From Rhodobacter sp. SY28-1 (GTDB lineage: Bacteria > Pseudomonadota > Alphaproteobacteria > Rhodobacterales > Rhodobacteraceae), in NCBI RefSeq assembly GCF_005222785.1, contig NZ_STGH01000005.1, positions 37,412 through 101,411 on the forward strand: a stretch of 64,000 nt of DNA, written 5' to 3'. The notes beneath the pieces are model-generated. The model searched no databases. It saw only the letters and a program-made list of their open reading frames with translations, and was not told the DNA's origin. A program made the translations under genes and the position numbers. Each line of letters starts with the position of its first letter. Position 1 is the first letter of the stretch. Below are positions 16,793-26,149 of this stretch, piece by piece.

Positions 16793-17617
16793 ATGAGCCA
16801 TGCCGCGCTTGAAGCCGCCATCGAAGCCGCCTGGGAGGCGCGGGACGGGATTTCTCCGGCCACGAAGGGCGAGGTGCGGGACGCCATCGAGGCGACGCTG
16901 ACGGCGCTGGATTCGGGGTCGCTGCGGGTGGCGGAAAAGCGCGGGAACGACTGGCATGTCAACCAGTGGGCCAAAAAGGCAGTCCTTCTGTCGTTCCGTC
17001 TGACCGACATGTACGAGATTTCCGGGTCGAATGGCGGGTCGAACTGGTGGGACAAGGTCCCATCGAAATGGCAGGGGTGGGGCGCGAACCAGTGGCGTGA
17101 CGCCGGGTTCCGTGCCGTTCCCGGGTCGATCGTGCGGCGGTCGGCCTATATCGCCAAGGGCGTGGTGCTGATGCCGTCCTTCGTCAACATCGGGGCCTAT
17201 GTCGATGAAGGCTCGATGGTGGACGGCTGGGCCACCGTGGGGTCCTGCGCGCAGATCGGGAAGAACGTGCACCTGTCGGGGGGCGTCGGAATCGGCGGGG
17301 TGCTGGAGCCGATGCAGGCGGGGCCGACGATCATCGAGGACAACTGCTTCATCGGCGCGCGGTCCGAGGTGGTCGAGGGATGCATCGTCCGCGAAGGCTC
17401 GGTCCTGGGGATGGGGGTCTTCATCGGCAAGTCCACCAAGATCGTCGACCGGGAAACCGGGGAAGTCATGTATGGCGAGGTCCCGGCGGGGTCGGTGGTC
17501 GTGGCGGGGTCCATGCCGTCGAAGGGCGGGATCAACCTTTACTGCGCGGTGATCGTGAAGAAGGTCGATGCGCAGACCCGGTCGAAGACCAGCATCAACG
17601 AACTCTTGAGGGCCTGA
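16793..17617 (+). CDS. dapD: Tetrahydrodipicolinate N-succinyltransferase
   Basis: DapD transfers succinyl from succinyl-CoA to tetrahydrodipicolinate in the succinylase branch of lysine/meso-diaminopimelate synthesis. The protein has the family's usual 274 residues. An N-terminal helical domain is followed by a left-handed beta-helix of hexapeptide repeats (about residues 105-235: [46 protein letters not shown]). The ATG follows GGGAAATCCC. Two small genes follow closely (17620 and 17964), probably in one operon; dapE lies about 0.8 kb further on. Confidence 0.98.
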   Translation: MSHAALEAAIEAAWEARDGISPATKGEVRDAIEATLTALDSGSLRVAEKRGNDWHVNQWAKKAVLLSFRLTDMYEISGSNGGSNWWDKVPSKWQGWGANQWRDAGFRAVPGSIVRRSAYIAKGVVLMPSFVNIGAYVDEGSMVDGWATVGSCAQIGKNVHLSGGVGIGGVLEPMQAGPTIIEDNCFIGARSEVVEGCIVREGSVLGMGVFIGKSTKIVDRETGEVMYGEVPAGSVVVAGSMPSKGGINLYCAVIVKKVDAQTRSKTSINELLRA

Positions 17618-17619
17618 GG

Positions 17620-17967
17620 ATGCGCAGCTTCGGGGCTTTCCTGTTTCTGGCAGTTTCGGCGACATCGCTTGCCGCCGGGCCGTTCGACGGACTTTACCGG
17701 CCGGATGGGCTGGAGGGCTGGGACTGCACGTCCGTCGGCCAGGATGGCGGCGCGCTGGCGGTGCAGGACGACGTGTATTACGGCGTCGAAAGCGCCTGCC
17801 AGCTGACCAATCCCGTGGCGGTGAACGGTATGTCGGCGGTGCTGTATGACGGCGAATGCAACGGCGAGGGTGAGTCTTATTCCAAACGCATCATGATGAT
17901 GCGGGTGCCGGAGGGGCTTGCGGTGATCCAGGATGGTTATGTGAACCTGTTGAGGTCCTGCCAATGA
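17620..17967 (+). CDS. Small exported protein of unknown function
   Basis: Encodes 115 residues starting two bases after the dapD stop (TGAGGATG). The first 20 residues (MRSFGAFLFLAVSATSLAAG) form a clear signal peptide. The mature part has four Cys (WDCTSVG, ESACQL, DGECNG, LRSCQ) likely to pair as disulfides in the periplasm, and a beta-rich appearance. No family is recognised with confidence. It is coupled to the next gene by a four-base ATGA overlap. Confidence 0.78.
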   Translation: MRSFGAFLFLAVSATSLAAGPFDGLYRPDGLEGWDCTSVGQDGGALAVQDDVYYGVESACQLTNPVAVNGMSAVLYDGECNGEGESYSKRIMMMRVPEGLAVIQDGYVNLLRSCQ

Positions 17968-18308
17968 GTGACGCTCCGGAGGACGGCGGCAAACCCAAGC
18001 GCCCGCAGCAGGTCTACTCCCTGATCGTCGAGGTCGGCCGCAAGGAGGGCGACGGGTTGCCGCCCAAGGCTACGGGCGCGGCGCTCTTGTGCTATGCCTC
18101 GGGCGTCGACGAGGCCGAGGCGGTGCGCGAGACGGTGGCGATCCTGAAAGAGGCCGACCTGTCGCCACTGGAGGTGCAGGGTCTGGGCAATCTGGAAGAA
18201 CGGCTGAAGTCGGGCGAGGAAATTGACGACGAGGAACGCTTCCTGATGGAGCGGGCCTTGAAGGAGAACTCGGTCATCGTGGCCGAGATCACGCCGTTCT
18301 TCGACTGA
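17964..18308 (+). CDS. Conserved hypothetical cytosolic protein
   Basis: Encodes 114 residues with no signal or membrane segment. The sequence is acidic and highly charged, with a probable alpha/beta core (QVYSLIVEVGRKEGDGLPPKATGAALLCYASGVDEAEAVRETVAILKEA) ending EERFLMERALKENSVIVAEITPFFD. The layout looks like a small ferredoxin-like or ACT-like fold, but no family is recognised. It follows dapD and the exported protein through an ATGA overlap, so the three probably share a transcript. A link to lysine synthesis is not shown. Confidence 0.75.
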   Translation: MSDAPEDGGKPKRPQQVYSLIVEVGRKEGDGLPPKATGAALLCYASGVDEAEAVRETVAILKEADLSPLEVQGLGNLEERLKSGEEIDDEERFLMERALKENSVIVAEITPFFD

Positions 18309-18389
18309 CCCCACGCCACGGTCGCCTTGCGGTTGCAGGCTTGACCGCTAGCCGCTAGGGATGCCTTCCTTGCCCGAACTGTGGACCAG

Positions 18390-19544
18390 ATGATGCCTTT
18401 CGATCCTTTAGACCCTGTCGACCTGACTGCGCGGCTGATCCGGTGCCCGTCGGTGACTCCGGCCGAGGGCGGGGCGATTGCGCTGTTGGCCGAGGTGCTG
18501 GGCGAGGCGGGCTTTGCCTGCACGCGGGTCGACCGGGGCGGGATTGCCAACCTTTATGCGCGCTGGGGCAAGCAGGGGGCGAACAAGGCGTTCGGGTTCA
18601 ACGGGCATACCGACGTGGTGCCGGTAGGAGACGTGGCGGCCTGGCGGCATGATCCGTTCGGGGCCGAGGTGAAGGACGGGGTGATGTATGGCCGGGGCGC
18701 CTGCGACATGAAGTCGGGGGTGGCGGCCTTTGTCGCGGCGGCTGTGGATTTCGTGCGCGAGACGCCCCCCGACGGCGCGGTGATCCTGGCGATCACCGGC
18801 GACGAGGAAGGCGAGGGCAAGGACGGCACGGTGGCGATCCTGGACTGGATGGCGTTCAACGGCGAGCGGATGACGCATTGCCTGGTGGGCGAGCCGACCT
18901 GCCCGAACGAGATGGGCGAGATGATGAAGATCGGCCGTCGCGGCAGCATGACGGCGCGGATCACGGTGACGGGGGTGCAGGGGCATTCGGCCTATCCGCA
19001 CCGGGCGAAGAACCCCCTGTCAGCGCTGGTGAAGTTGCTGGCCAAGCTTGACGCCGAGCCGCTGGACCGGGGGACGCAGCATTTCGACCCCTCGACGCTT
19101 GCGATCACCACGATCGACTGCGGCAACCCGGCCTCGAACGTGATTCCGGCGCAGGCGACGGCCACGGTGAACATCCGGTTCAACGATACCCATTCCGGCG
19201 ACACGCTGTCGGCCTGGCTGCGGCATGAGGCCGAAGCGGTGGCCGAGGCTTCGGGCTGCGAGATCGGGCTGAAGATTTCCGTGTCGGGCGAGGCGTTCCT
19301 GACCCCGCCGGGTGAGTTGTCGGCGCTGGTGGCGCGCGCTGTGCAGGCCGAGACGGGGAAGAAGCCGGTCGCCTCGACCAGCGGCGGGACATCGGATGCG
19401 CGGTTCGTCAAGGACCATTGCCCGGTGATCGAGTTCGGCCTGGTCGGCAAAACCATGCACCAGGTCGATGAGCGGGTGGAAATCGCGCATATCCAGCAGC
19501 TGAAGTCGATCTATGGCCGCATCCTGCGGGAGTATTTCGCATGA
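18390..19544 (+). CDS. dapE: Succinyl-diaminopimelate desuccinylase
   Basis: DapE removes succinate from N-succinyl-LL-DAP in lysine and cell-wall DAP synthesis; it is a di-zinc M20 peptidase-family enzyme. Metal and catalytic motifs are visible: [10 protein letters not shown] (near residue 72), [10 protein letters not shown], the catalytic Glu in [11 protein letters not shown], the ligand in VGEPTCPNE, and the C-terminal [12 protein letters not shown]. The dimerisation lid domain spans about 180-290. GTG at 18381 and ATG at 18390 or 18393 are all possible starts. The stop overlaps the GNAT gene start (ATGA). Confidence 0.97.
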   Translation: MMPFDPLDPVDLTARLIRCPSVTPAEGGAIALLAEVLGEAGFACTRVDRGGIANLYARWGKQGANKAFGFNGHTDVVPVGDVAAWRHDPFGAEVKDGVMYGRGACDMKSGVAAFVAAAVDFVRETPPDGAVILAITGDEEGEGKDGTVAILDWMAFNGERMTHCLVGEPTCPNEMGEMMKIGRRGSMTARITVTGVQGHSAYPHRAKNPLSALVKLLAKLDAEPLDRGTQHFDPSTLAITTIDCGNPASNVIPAQATATVNIRFNDTHSGDTLSAWLRHEAEAVAEASGCEIGLKISVSGEAFLTPPGELSALVARAVQAETGKKPVASTSGGTSDARFVKDHCPVIEFGLVGKTMHQVDERVEIAHIQQLKSIYGRILREYFA

Positions 19545-19975
19545 GCCTTTCCGATACCCTGAAGATCGAGGTGACGCAGGACATCCCGACCTGCCAGGCC
19601 CTGCGCCGGGTGGTGTTCATCGACGAACAGGGCGTCAGCGAGGCGGATGAGGTCGACGGGCTGGATGGCCGGGCGATCCATCTTCTGGCCTGGGACGGGG
19701 AGTGTCCGGTGGGCACGGCGCGACTGCTGGTCAAGGGTGCTGTCGGCAAGATCGGCCGGGTCTGCGTGCTGCCCGAGGCACGGGGGCTGGGCCTGGGTGC
19801 GGCGCTGATCCGGTCGGCGCTGGAGGAGCTGGGGCGGATCCCGGGAGTGTCCGAGGCCTATCTGGGCTCGCAGTCGCATGCGACCGGGTTCTACGAAAAG
19901 TTGGGCTTTCAGGTCGAGGGCGAGGAGTTCCTGGACGCAGGGATTCCCCACCGGCACATGCGTCTCGCCCTTTGA
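19541..19975 (+). CDS. GNAT-family N-acetyltransferase
   Basis: Encodes 144 residues. The acetyl-CoA motif A is [21 protein letters not shown] (R-G-x-G-x-G), followed by the motif-B helix and [26 protein letters not shown], which resembles ElaA/YjcF-type GNATs that also have [15 protein letters not shown] near the start. It is coupled to dapE by an ATGA overlap. The acceptor is unknown, and a role in lysine synthesis is not implied by the sequence. Confidence 0.88.
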   Translation: MSLSDTLKIEVTQDIPTCQALRRVVFIDEQGVSEADEVDGLDGRAIHLLAWDGECPVGTARLLVKGAVGKIGRVCVLPEARGLGLGAALIRSALEELGRIPGVSEAYLGSQSHATGFYEKLGFQVEGEEFLDAGIPHRHMRLAL

Positions 19976-19987
19976 ACGGCGGTTTTC

Positions 19988-20087
19988 AAGCGGAGCGCTG
20001 ACGCGCAAGTCCTTTGTCTCTCGGCTTTGCGTGAAGGACGCAAATCCGCTCGGGCCGAAGGTGAGTATTTGGGACATGGGCAAATAC
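19988..20087. repeat. Intergenic repeat, copy 1 (GCGCTGACGCGC...GGTGAGTATTTG)
   Basis: The block begins GGAGCGCTGACGCGCAAG and contains CCTTTGTCTC, then GAAGGTGAGTATTTGGG, with an inverted pair GTATTTG/CAAATAC at 20065-20087. Related pieces recur at 23642-23680 and 25253-25315. I see it as one member of a degenerate dispersed repeat family; it may act as a transcript 3' end for the dapE-GNAT unit. Confidence 0.45.
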
Positions 20088-20131
20088 GGGTCGGGTAGTC
20101 TTGCGCCGGTTGGCGTGCTAGGTCTGCGGGC

Positions 20132-22363
20132 ATGAAACCTTTGCCCTCCAAGGATGAAATCCGTCAGTGGATTTCCGAGAACCCCGGCCTTTCGGCCAAG
20201 CGTGACATTGCCAAGGCCTTCGGCATCAAGGGCGATGCGCGGATCGAGTTGAAAGCCCTGTTGCGCGAGCTGGAGAGCGAAGGCGTGGTCGAGAAATCCG
20301 GCCGTCGCTTTCGCGAGCCAGGGGTGTTGCCGCCTGTGGCGGTGCTGCAGGTGCTGCCGCCGGATGCGCAGGGCGATCTTTATGCCAAGCCGCTGGAGGA
20401 GGGGGTGGACGACAGCCCCCGCATCCTCATCATCCCGAAGAAGGGCGATCCGGCGCTTGGCGCGGGCGACCGGATCCTCGCGCGGCTGGCGAAGGTCGAT
20501 CTGGACGATTACGCCTATGAAGCGCGGCTGATCCGGGCGCTGGGGTCGAACCCCAGGAAGGTGCTGGGAATCTTCCGGCTGGGCGCCGAGGGCGGGCGGG
20601 TCGTGCCGACCGAGAAGGGCTCGGACAAGGAATGGCGCGTGGCCGCCGACATGACCGGCGGCGCGCGGGATGGCGAGCTGGTCGAGGCCGAAGCGGTGGG
20701 CGCGCGGCGTCTGGGGCTGCCGGCAGCGCGGGTCACGGTCCGGCTGGGCGACCCCGCGGGGCCGCGGGCGGCGTCTCTGATCGCGATCCATCAGCATGGC
20801 ATCCCGGATGTCTTCCCTGATGCGGTGATCGCCGAGGCGGATCGGGCGGAACCTGTCGGGATGACGGGACGTGAGGATCTGCGCGAGGTGCCGCTGCTGA
20901 CCATCGACCCGGTCGATGCGCGGGACCGGGACGATGCGGTCTATGCGGAAGCGGATACGGACCTTGGCAATGTGGGCGGCTTCGTGATCTGGGTCGCGAT
21001 TGCCGATGTGGCGCATTATGTGACGCCGGGGTCAGCCCTGGACCGCGAGGCGCGCAAGCGGGGGAATTCGACCTATTTCCCCGACCGGGTGGTGCCGATG
21101 CTGCCGGACATCCTGTCGGGCGATCTGTGTTCCCTGCATGAAGGCGTGGACCGGGCCTGTCTGGCGGTGCGGATGGTGATCGACGCGGGCGGGCACAAGC
21201 GGGGACATCGCTTTGTCCGCGGCATGATGCGGTCGGTGGGATCCCTGCATTACGCGCAGGTGCAGGCGGCGGTGGATGGGGCGCCGGATGAGAAGACCGC
21301 GCCGCTGGTCGAGCCGGTGCTGAAGCCCCTGTACGCCGCCTATGCCGCGTTGAAACGCGCGCGGGAGGGGCGGCAGCCTTTGGACCTGGAGCTGCCGGAG
21401 CGGAAGATCGAGCTGGACGCCGAGGGCAAGGTCGTCTCGGTCGCCTTCAAGGAGCGGCTGGAGGCGCACAAGCTGATCGAGGAGTTCATGATCCTCGCCA
21501 ATGTCGCGGCGGCGGAGGAGTTGATCCGGCTGAAGCGGCCCTTGCTGTTCCGGGTGCATGAGGAACCCTCGCCGCTGAAGCTGGAGGGCTTACGCGAGGT
21601 GGCGGAAGGCGCGGGGATGACGCTGGCCAAGGGGCAGGTGTTGCAGACGAAGCACCTGAACCGGCTTTTGTCCCAGGCGCAGGGGACGGAGTTTGATGAG
21701 CTGATCAACCTGTCCACATTGAGGTCGATGACGCAGGCCTATTACCACCCGGAGAATTTCGGGCATTTCGGGCTGGCGCTGCGGAACTATGCCCACTTCA
21801 CCAGTCCAATCCGGCGCTATTCCGACCTGATCGTCCACCGAGCGCTGATTTCGGCGCATGGCTGGGGGAAGGACGGACTGAGCCAATGGGACGAGGAGAA
21901 CCTGGAGGAGACGGGGAAGCTTATTTCCGAGGCCGAACGGCGGAGCATGGCGGCGGAGCGGGACACGACGGATCGCTACCTGGCGGCCTATCTTGCGGAT
22001 CGGGTCGGGGCGGAGTTCGCCGGGCGGATCTCGGGCGTGCAGCGGTTCGGGGTCTTCGTGCGGCTGGACGAGACCGGGGCGGACGGACTGATCCCTGTGC
22101 GGGCTTTGGGCCGGGAATACTTCAACTATGACGAAGGCAGCCAGACGCTGATGGGATCAGAGACGGGGCTGGTCTTGGGGATCGGGCAGAAGGTCATGGT
22201 GCGGCTGGCCGAGGCGGTGCCAGTGACGGGCGGGTTGATCCTGGACCTGTTGTCGGTCGAAGGCGCGGTGGTGCGGCCCCCGCGACGGAAGGGGGGGAAG
22301 TATCACCCCCGGAAGCCCGCGCAGGCGGCGGCGAAGCGGCGGCTGGTGCGGAAGCGGCGATGA
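20132..22363 (+). CDS. rnr: Ribonuclease R
   Basis: A processive 3'-to-5' exoribonuclease that degrades structured RNA and takes part in rRNA and tmRNA quality control. At 743 residues it has the full RNase R layout: an N-terminal winged helix (PSKDEIRQWISENPGLSAKRDIAKAFG), cold-shock domains, the RNB catalytic domain with the Mg-binding cluster in DPVDARDRDDAVYAE (about residues 262-276), the S1 domain (EFAGRISGVQRFGVFVRLDETGADGLIPV) and a basic Lys/Arg-rich tail. Its stop overlaps the next gene by four bases (ATGA). Confidence 0.97.
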   Translation: MKPLPSKDEIRQWISENPGLSAKRDIAKAFGIKGDARIELKALLRELESEGVVEKSGRRFREPGVLPPVAVLQVLPPDAQGDLYAKPLEEGVDDSPRILIIPKKGDPALGAGDRILARLAKVDLDDYAYEARLIRALGSNPRKVLGIFRLGAEGGRVVPTEKGSDKEWRVAADMTGGARDGELVEAEAVGARRLGLPAARVTVRLGDPAGPRAASLIAIHQHGIPDVFPDAVIAEADRAEPVGMTGREDLREVPLLTIDPVDARDRDDAVYAEADTDLGNVGGFVIWVAIADVAHYVTPGSALDREARKRGNSTYFPDRVVPMLPDILSGDLCSLHEGVDRACLAVRMVIDAGGHKRGHRFVRGMMRSVGSLHYAQVQAAVDGAPDEKTAPLVEPVLKPLYAAYAALKRAREGRQPLDLELPERKIELDAEGKVVSVAFKERLEAHKLIEEFMILANVAAAEELIRLKRPLLFRVHEEPSPLKLEGLREVAEGAGMTLAKGQVLQTKHLNRLLSQAQGTEFDELINLSTLRSMTQAYYHPENFGHFGLALRNYAHFTSPIRRYSDLIVHRALISAHGWGKDGLSQWDEENLEETGKLISEAERRSMAAERDTTDRYLAAYLADRVGAEFAGRISGVQRFGVFVRLDETGADGLIPVRALGREYFNYDEGSQTLMGSETGLVLGIGQKVMVRLAEAVPVTGGLILDLLSVEGAVVRPPRRKGGKYHPRKPAQAAAKRRLVRKRR

Positions 22364-23622
22364 GGGGCGGGGCAAAACTTTTCGAAAAGTTTTGCAGAAT
22401 CCTTCGAAGGATTTTGGTCGCACTTTCGGTCGGTGGAGTGCCCGGCCTGGCAGCGGCGCAGACGATCCTGCCCGATCCGGTGGCGGGGGTGGAGGAGAAG
22501 ATGGGCTCTCAGGCCGGGCTGGACGCGTGGATCGAGGGCTTCCGCACCCGGGCGCTGGAGGCTGGCATTCCGGCGGCGACCTTCGACGCAGCAATGCAAG
22601 GGGTGGAGTTCAACCCGAAGGTCGTGGAGCGCGACCGGAACCAGAACGAGTTCACCAAGACGATCTGGGATTACCTGGATACCGCCGTGTCGGAGGACCG
22701 GGTGGCTTTGGGACTGAAGGCCATCGAGAAGAACCGCGACCTGCTGGAGCGGATCGAGGCGGAGTATGGCGTCGAAAAGGAGGTCGTTGCGGCGGTCTGG
22801 GGCCTGGAGAGCGCCTACGGAACCTATCGGGGCGATCTGTCAGTTCTGGGGTCCTTGGCGACGCTGGCCTATGAGGGGCGGCGGGGGGCGTTCTTCGAGG
22901 CAGAGCTGATCGCGGCCTTGCGGATTGTTCAGGGCGGGCATGTGGAGCGGTTCGCAGGGTCCTGGGCAGGGGCAAGCGGGCACACGCAGTTCATGCCGTC
23001 GTCCTGGGAGAAGTTCGCGGTCGATTTCGACGGGGACGGCAAGAAGAACCTCTGGGGCGATGATCCGGCGGATGCGCTGGCCTCCACCGCGAATTACCTG
23101 CGGCACTGGGGTTGGACGAAGGGGCAACCCTGGGGGGTGGAGGTGCGGCTCCCTGCGGGGTTCGACTATGACCAGACGACCGAGCGGGTGGTGAAGCCTG
23201 TGGCCGAATGGCAGGCGATGGGGGTGCGGACGATCCTTGGCGGCGACCTGCCGGACCATGGGCCGGGGTCGATCCTGCTGCCGGGGGGGCACCGGGGGGC
23301 GGCGTTCCTGATCTGGCCGAACTTCCAGGTGATCGAGAAATACAACACGGCGGATGCCTATGTGGTGGCGATCGGCTCGCTGTCAGACCGGCTGGCCGGG
23401 GGGCAGGCGATCCAGTCAGGCTGGCCGCGGGAGTTGCGCGCGCTGACGCTGGAGGAGCGGCGGGAGTTGCAGGACCTGCTGACCAAGGCCGGGTTCGATG
23501 CGGGCGGGGTCGACGGGCGGATGGGACCGAAGACGGTTGCCGCCGTGAAGGCCTTCCAGAAGGCGAAGGGCATGGTGCCGGACGGGTATCCAAGCCTTGA
23601 GGTGCTGGACCTCTTGCGCTGA
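22360..23622 (+). CDS. Lytic murein transglycosylase, MltB type, with peptidoglycan-binding domain
   Basis: Encodes 420 residues. After a signal sequence (to about residue 32, GLAAAQ) comes an MltB-type SLT domain with the catalytic Glu in AAVWGLESAYGTYRG, the SWAGASGHTQFMPSSWEKF block and DGDGKKNLWGDDPADALASTANYLRHWGW. A peptidoglycan_binding_1 domain closes the protein (LQDLLTKAGFDAGGVDGRMGPKTVAAVKAFQKAKG). It cleaves glycan strands with formation of 1,6-anhydromuramic ends in the periplasm. The first 17 codons are built from two palindromes (22372-22413), which is unusual. It overlaps rnr by ATGA. Confidence 0.93.
   Translation: MRGGAKLFEKFCRILRRILVALSVGGVPGLAAAQTILPDPVAGVEEKMGSQAGLDAWIEGFRTRALEAGIPAATFDAAMQGVEFNPKVVERDRNQNEFTKTIWDYLDTAVSEDRVALGLKAIEKNRDLLERIEAEYGVEKEVVAAVWGLESAYGTYRGDLSVLGSLATLAYEGRRGAFFEAELIAALRIVQGGHVERFAGSWAGASGHTQFMPSSWEKFAVDFDGDGKKNLWGDDPADALASTANYLRHWGWTKGQPWGVEVRLPAGFDYDQTTERVVKPVAEWQAMGVRTILGGDLPDHGPGSILLPGGHRGAAFLIWPNFQVIEKYNTADAYVVAIGSLSDRLAGGQAIQSGWPRELRALTLEERRELQDLLTKAGFDAGGVDGRMGPKTVAAVKAFQKAKGMVPDGYPSLEVLDLLR
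22372..22413. repeat. Two perfect palindromes inside the transglycosylase start region
   Basis: Bases 22372-22395 form a 24-base perfect palindrome (arms GCAAAACTTTTC and its complement), and 22398-22413 form a 16-base one (AATCCTTCGAAGGATT). They are AT-rich against their surroundings. Elements like this normally sit between genes; here they encode AKLFEKFCRILRRI in the transglycosylase signal peptide. Confidence 0.8.
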
Positions 23623-23641
23623 TTCTTCGTGCGGGAACGGA

Positions 23642-23757
23642 ATTGAGCGCTGACGCGCGACGACCTTTTGTCTCGTCGTCGGGGCCTGGCACCCCTCCTC
23701 CTCGGTGGAAAGGGGTTTCACCCCCAAACCCCCAAGATGTTTCCAGAAGAGAAAGCC
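23642..23757. repeat. Intergenic repeat, copy 2, with a G/C-rich companion
   Basis: GAGCGCTGACGCGCGACGAC (from 23643) and CTTTTGTCTCGTCGTC match copy 1 at 19988. It is followed by GGGGTTTCACCCCCAAACCC, a hairpin-forming tract between the two convergent genes (transglycosylase and rsmB). It may serve as a bidirectional terminator; no single clean intrinsic terminator is visible. Confidence 0.4.
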
Positions 23758-23763
23758 TTGGGG

Positions 23764-24996
23764 TTAGCTCGGCTTGTGCAGGCGGGCCATGAAGAAGCCG
23801 TCCATGCCGCCGCGATCGGCCCAATAGTCCGGGCGGAGGCGGAGGGCACCTTCCTGGGTCCACCAGCCTGGGTCGATACCGTCGAGGGTCGGGCGTTCGA
23901 CAGTCAAGGTGGGGTTGCGGCTCAGGGCTGCGGTGAGTTGCGCCTCGCCTTCCTCGGGAAAGAGCGAGCAGGTGGAGAAGACCAGGCGGCCGCCGGGTTT
24001 CAGCCAGGTGAGGGCGCGGTCGAGGAGTCGGGATTGGAGGGCGGTGAGGGAGGGAAGCTCGGAGCCGTCCTTGACGAAGGGGAGGTCGGGGTGGCGGCGG
24101 ATGGTGCCAGTGGCGGAGCAGGGGGCGTCGAGGAGAATCGCGTCGAAGGGGGCCTCGGGCTGCCAATGGAGGGCGTCGGCGGTGACGAGGGTGGCTGTCA
24201 GGCCGGTGCGGGTGAGGTTGGCTTCGACCCGGGCCATGCGGGGGGCGGAGATGTCGAGGGCGGTGACCTGGGCCCCGTTGGCGGCGAGTTGCAGGGTCTT
24301 CCCGCCGGGGGCGGCGCAGAGGTCGAGGATGCGTTCGCCGGGCTGCGGGGCGAGGAGTTTCGCAGGGAGGGCGGCGGCGGTGTCCTGGACCCACCAGCCG
24401 CCTTCGGCGTAGCCCGGCAGGGTGGAAAGCTGTCCGGGGGAGCGGAGGCGGAGGCTGCCGGTGGGGAGGATCTCGCCCTCGGGGTGGGGGAAGCCGTCAC
24501 GGAGGGTGAGGTCGAGCGGGGGCTCCTGGGACTGGACGGCCTCAATGGCGGTGACGGCGTCGCGGCCGTAGCTGTGGACGAGGGCTTGGCGGATCCAGCG
24601 GGGGAGTTTCTGGACCGGCAGGGTGACGGGGTCGGGCAGCGCGCGGAGGACGGCATTGACGAGGCCGGTCAGGTGGGCGGTGCGCTTGCCGCCCTGGCGG
24701 GTGATCTCCACCGCCGCGTTGACGGTGCCGTGGGCCGGGGCGCCTTGCTCACGTTCCACTACGGCTAGGCGGAGGGTGTTGCGGACGGTCAGGGGCGGGG
24801 ATTTGCGGAGGTGTTTCTCCAGCAGTTTGTCCGCCGGTTCCAGGTGGCGGAGCACGGTCTCGGCGAGCCGCAGGGCGCGGGCGCGGTCGGCGGGGGCGAG
24901 GTGGTCTCCGGAGAAATCGGACAGCATCCGGCCTTCGCCGAGGACGCCGTCCAGGATTGCGACTGCGGTGGCGCGTGCGGTGACCCCTTCGGCCAT
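23764..24996 (-). CDS. rsmB: 16S rRNA cytosine-5 methyltransferase RsmB/NOP family
   Basis: Methylates C5 of a cytosine (C967 in E. coli) in 16S rRNA. At 410 residues it has the N-terminal NusB-like RNA-binding domain (about 1-130, ILDGVLGEG to ALPDPVTLP), then the Rossmann methyltransferase domain: SAM motif LDLCAAPGGKT, LDAPCSATGTIRRHPD with the conserved Cys of motif IV, and FSTCSLFPEEGE with the catalytic Cys of motif VI. The ATG at 24996 lies 71 bases from the divergent sdhAF4 start. Confidence 0.95.
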   Translation of the reverse strand: MAEGVTARATAVAILDGVLGEGRMLSDFSGDHLAPADRARALRLAETVLRHLEPADKLLEKHLRKSPPLTVRNTLRLAVVEREQGAPAHGTVNAAVEITRQGGKRTAHLTGLVNAVLRALPDPVTLPVQKLPRWIRQALVHSYGRDAVTAIEAVQSQEPPLDLTLRDGFPHPEGEILPTGSLRLRSPGQLSTLPGYAEGGWWVQDTAAALPAKLLAPQPGERILDLCAAPGGKTLQLAANGAQVTALDISAPRMARVEANLTRTGLTATLVTADALHWQPEAPFDAILLDAPCSATGTIRRHPDLPFVKDGSELPSLTALQSRLLDRALTWLKPGGRLVFSTCSLFPEEGEAQLTAALSRNPTLTVERPTLDGIDPGWWTQEGALRLRPDYWADRGGMDGFFMARLHKPS

Positions 24997-25067
24997 GTCC
25001 GTCCTCTTGCTGGTTCCGGGGGCGGGGTTATATCAGGTGGGAGGGCCACACAAGGAAAGGGTCTGTC

Positions 25068-25238
25068 ATGGACGACGATCTGCCCCCCGCGGCGAAGCGG
25101 GCGCTGGCCGAGGCCGAGGAGCGGCGAAAGGCGGCGGCCTTGAAGGAACCCCTGCCGAAAGAGCTGGGGGGTCGGGACGGGCCGGAGCCGGTCAGGTACG
25201 GGGACTGGGAGAAGAAGGGGCTGGCGGTCGATTTCTGA
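25068..25238 (+). CDS. DUF1674 protein, SdhAF4-type succinate dehydrogenase assembly factor
   Basis: A 56-residue protein. It begins MDDDLPPAAKRALAEAEERR and ends with the family signature GPEPVRYGDWEKKGLAVDF. SdhAF4 proteins bind the flavinylated SdhA subunit and protect it before assembly with SdhB; the motif RYGDWExxGxxxDF is the diagnostic part. CAAGGAAAGG precedes the ATG by a proper distance. It diverges from rsmB; no sdh genes are in the window. High confidence in the family, moderate in the function. Confidence 0.85.
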   Translation: MDDDLPPAAKRALAEAEERRKAAALKEPLPKELGGRDGPEPVRYGDWEKKGLAVDF

Positions 25239-25509
25239 GGGCGGCCTGGGGCCGCTCCTCGTTCGACTTCGTCTCCTCGTCGCTTTGTCCACGGTGGGTA
25301 TTTGCGGATTGCTGTTTGAATTCAGTCTCTTGCCTGTGGGCGTTAGGGATTTGGAAAGGTGTTTTGGGGGGACTGAAGTCAGCCAGACCTCGGGCCGGGG
25401 TGGCGGCCTGCCGATGGGACCCCCCTCCACCATCCCCTCCAGAGGGGAGGTACAGGATGGACGCTTGGCGCAAGGGGCCCGGTGGGGCGGTGTTCTCAGG
25501 CTAGTCCGT
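25239..25509. repeat. Gene-free stretch with repeat remnants
   Basis: I see no gene in this 271-base stretch. It holds a third partial copy of the dispersed repeat (TCGTCGCTTTGTCC near 25278, then GGTGGGTATTTGCGG at 25303-25317), and near 25428-25453 a C-rich/G-rich hairpin, CCCCTCCAGAGGGGAGG, that could terminate transcription coming from either side. Confidence 0.45.
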
Positions 25510-25917
<408 letters not shown>

Positions 25918-26033
25918 GGGTGGCTCCCTTGGGGTTTGGCGGGAGCGTAGCAGGGAATTGGGGGGATTGGGGGGCTTCTCGTGCGCCTTCGGCTTCCCGT
26001 CGCTGGGAGGTGAGTGCGGATTGAGAAGATGGG

Positions 26034-26051
26034 CCCCCGCTTGCGCGGGGG
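26034..26051. repeat. Palindromic repeat of the TPAQAGA type
   Basis: CCCCCGCTTGCGCGGGGG, two 7-base arms around a 4-base loop, followed by TGACAAG. Translated in one frame this family reads VTPAQAGAH, a well-known false extension of ORFs in alphaproteobacteria. A second inverted pair, GTGACT/AGTCAC, lies at 26069-26085. The stretch 25918-26149 contains only these. Confidence 0.6.
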
Positions 26052-26149
26052 TGACAAGGCGCGCAAAGGTGACTGGTGCAGTCACGTGTAGAAGGCCGCG
26101 AGGAGTGACGAAGTTTTCGTCGAGCCGGCCTTAACGCAGGCGAGAGCCC

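Noticed and set aside
16712..17665. Long minus-strand extension of the LOG protein
   Set aside because: It runs antisense through dapD; the LOG start at 16711 fits the family.
25918..26085. N-terminal extension of the cupin protein (VTPAQAGAH)
   Set aside because: The extension is the translation of a common palindromic repeat; the cupin starts naturally at 25917.
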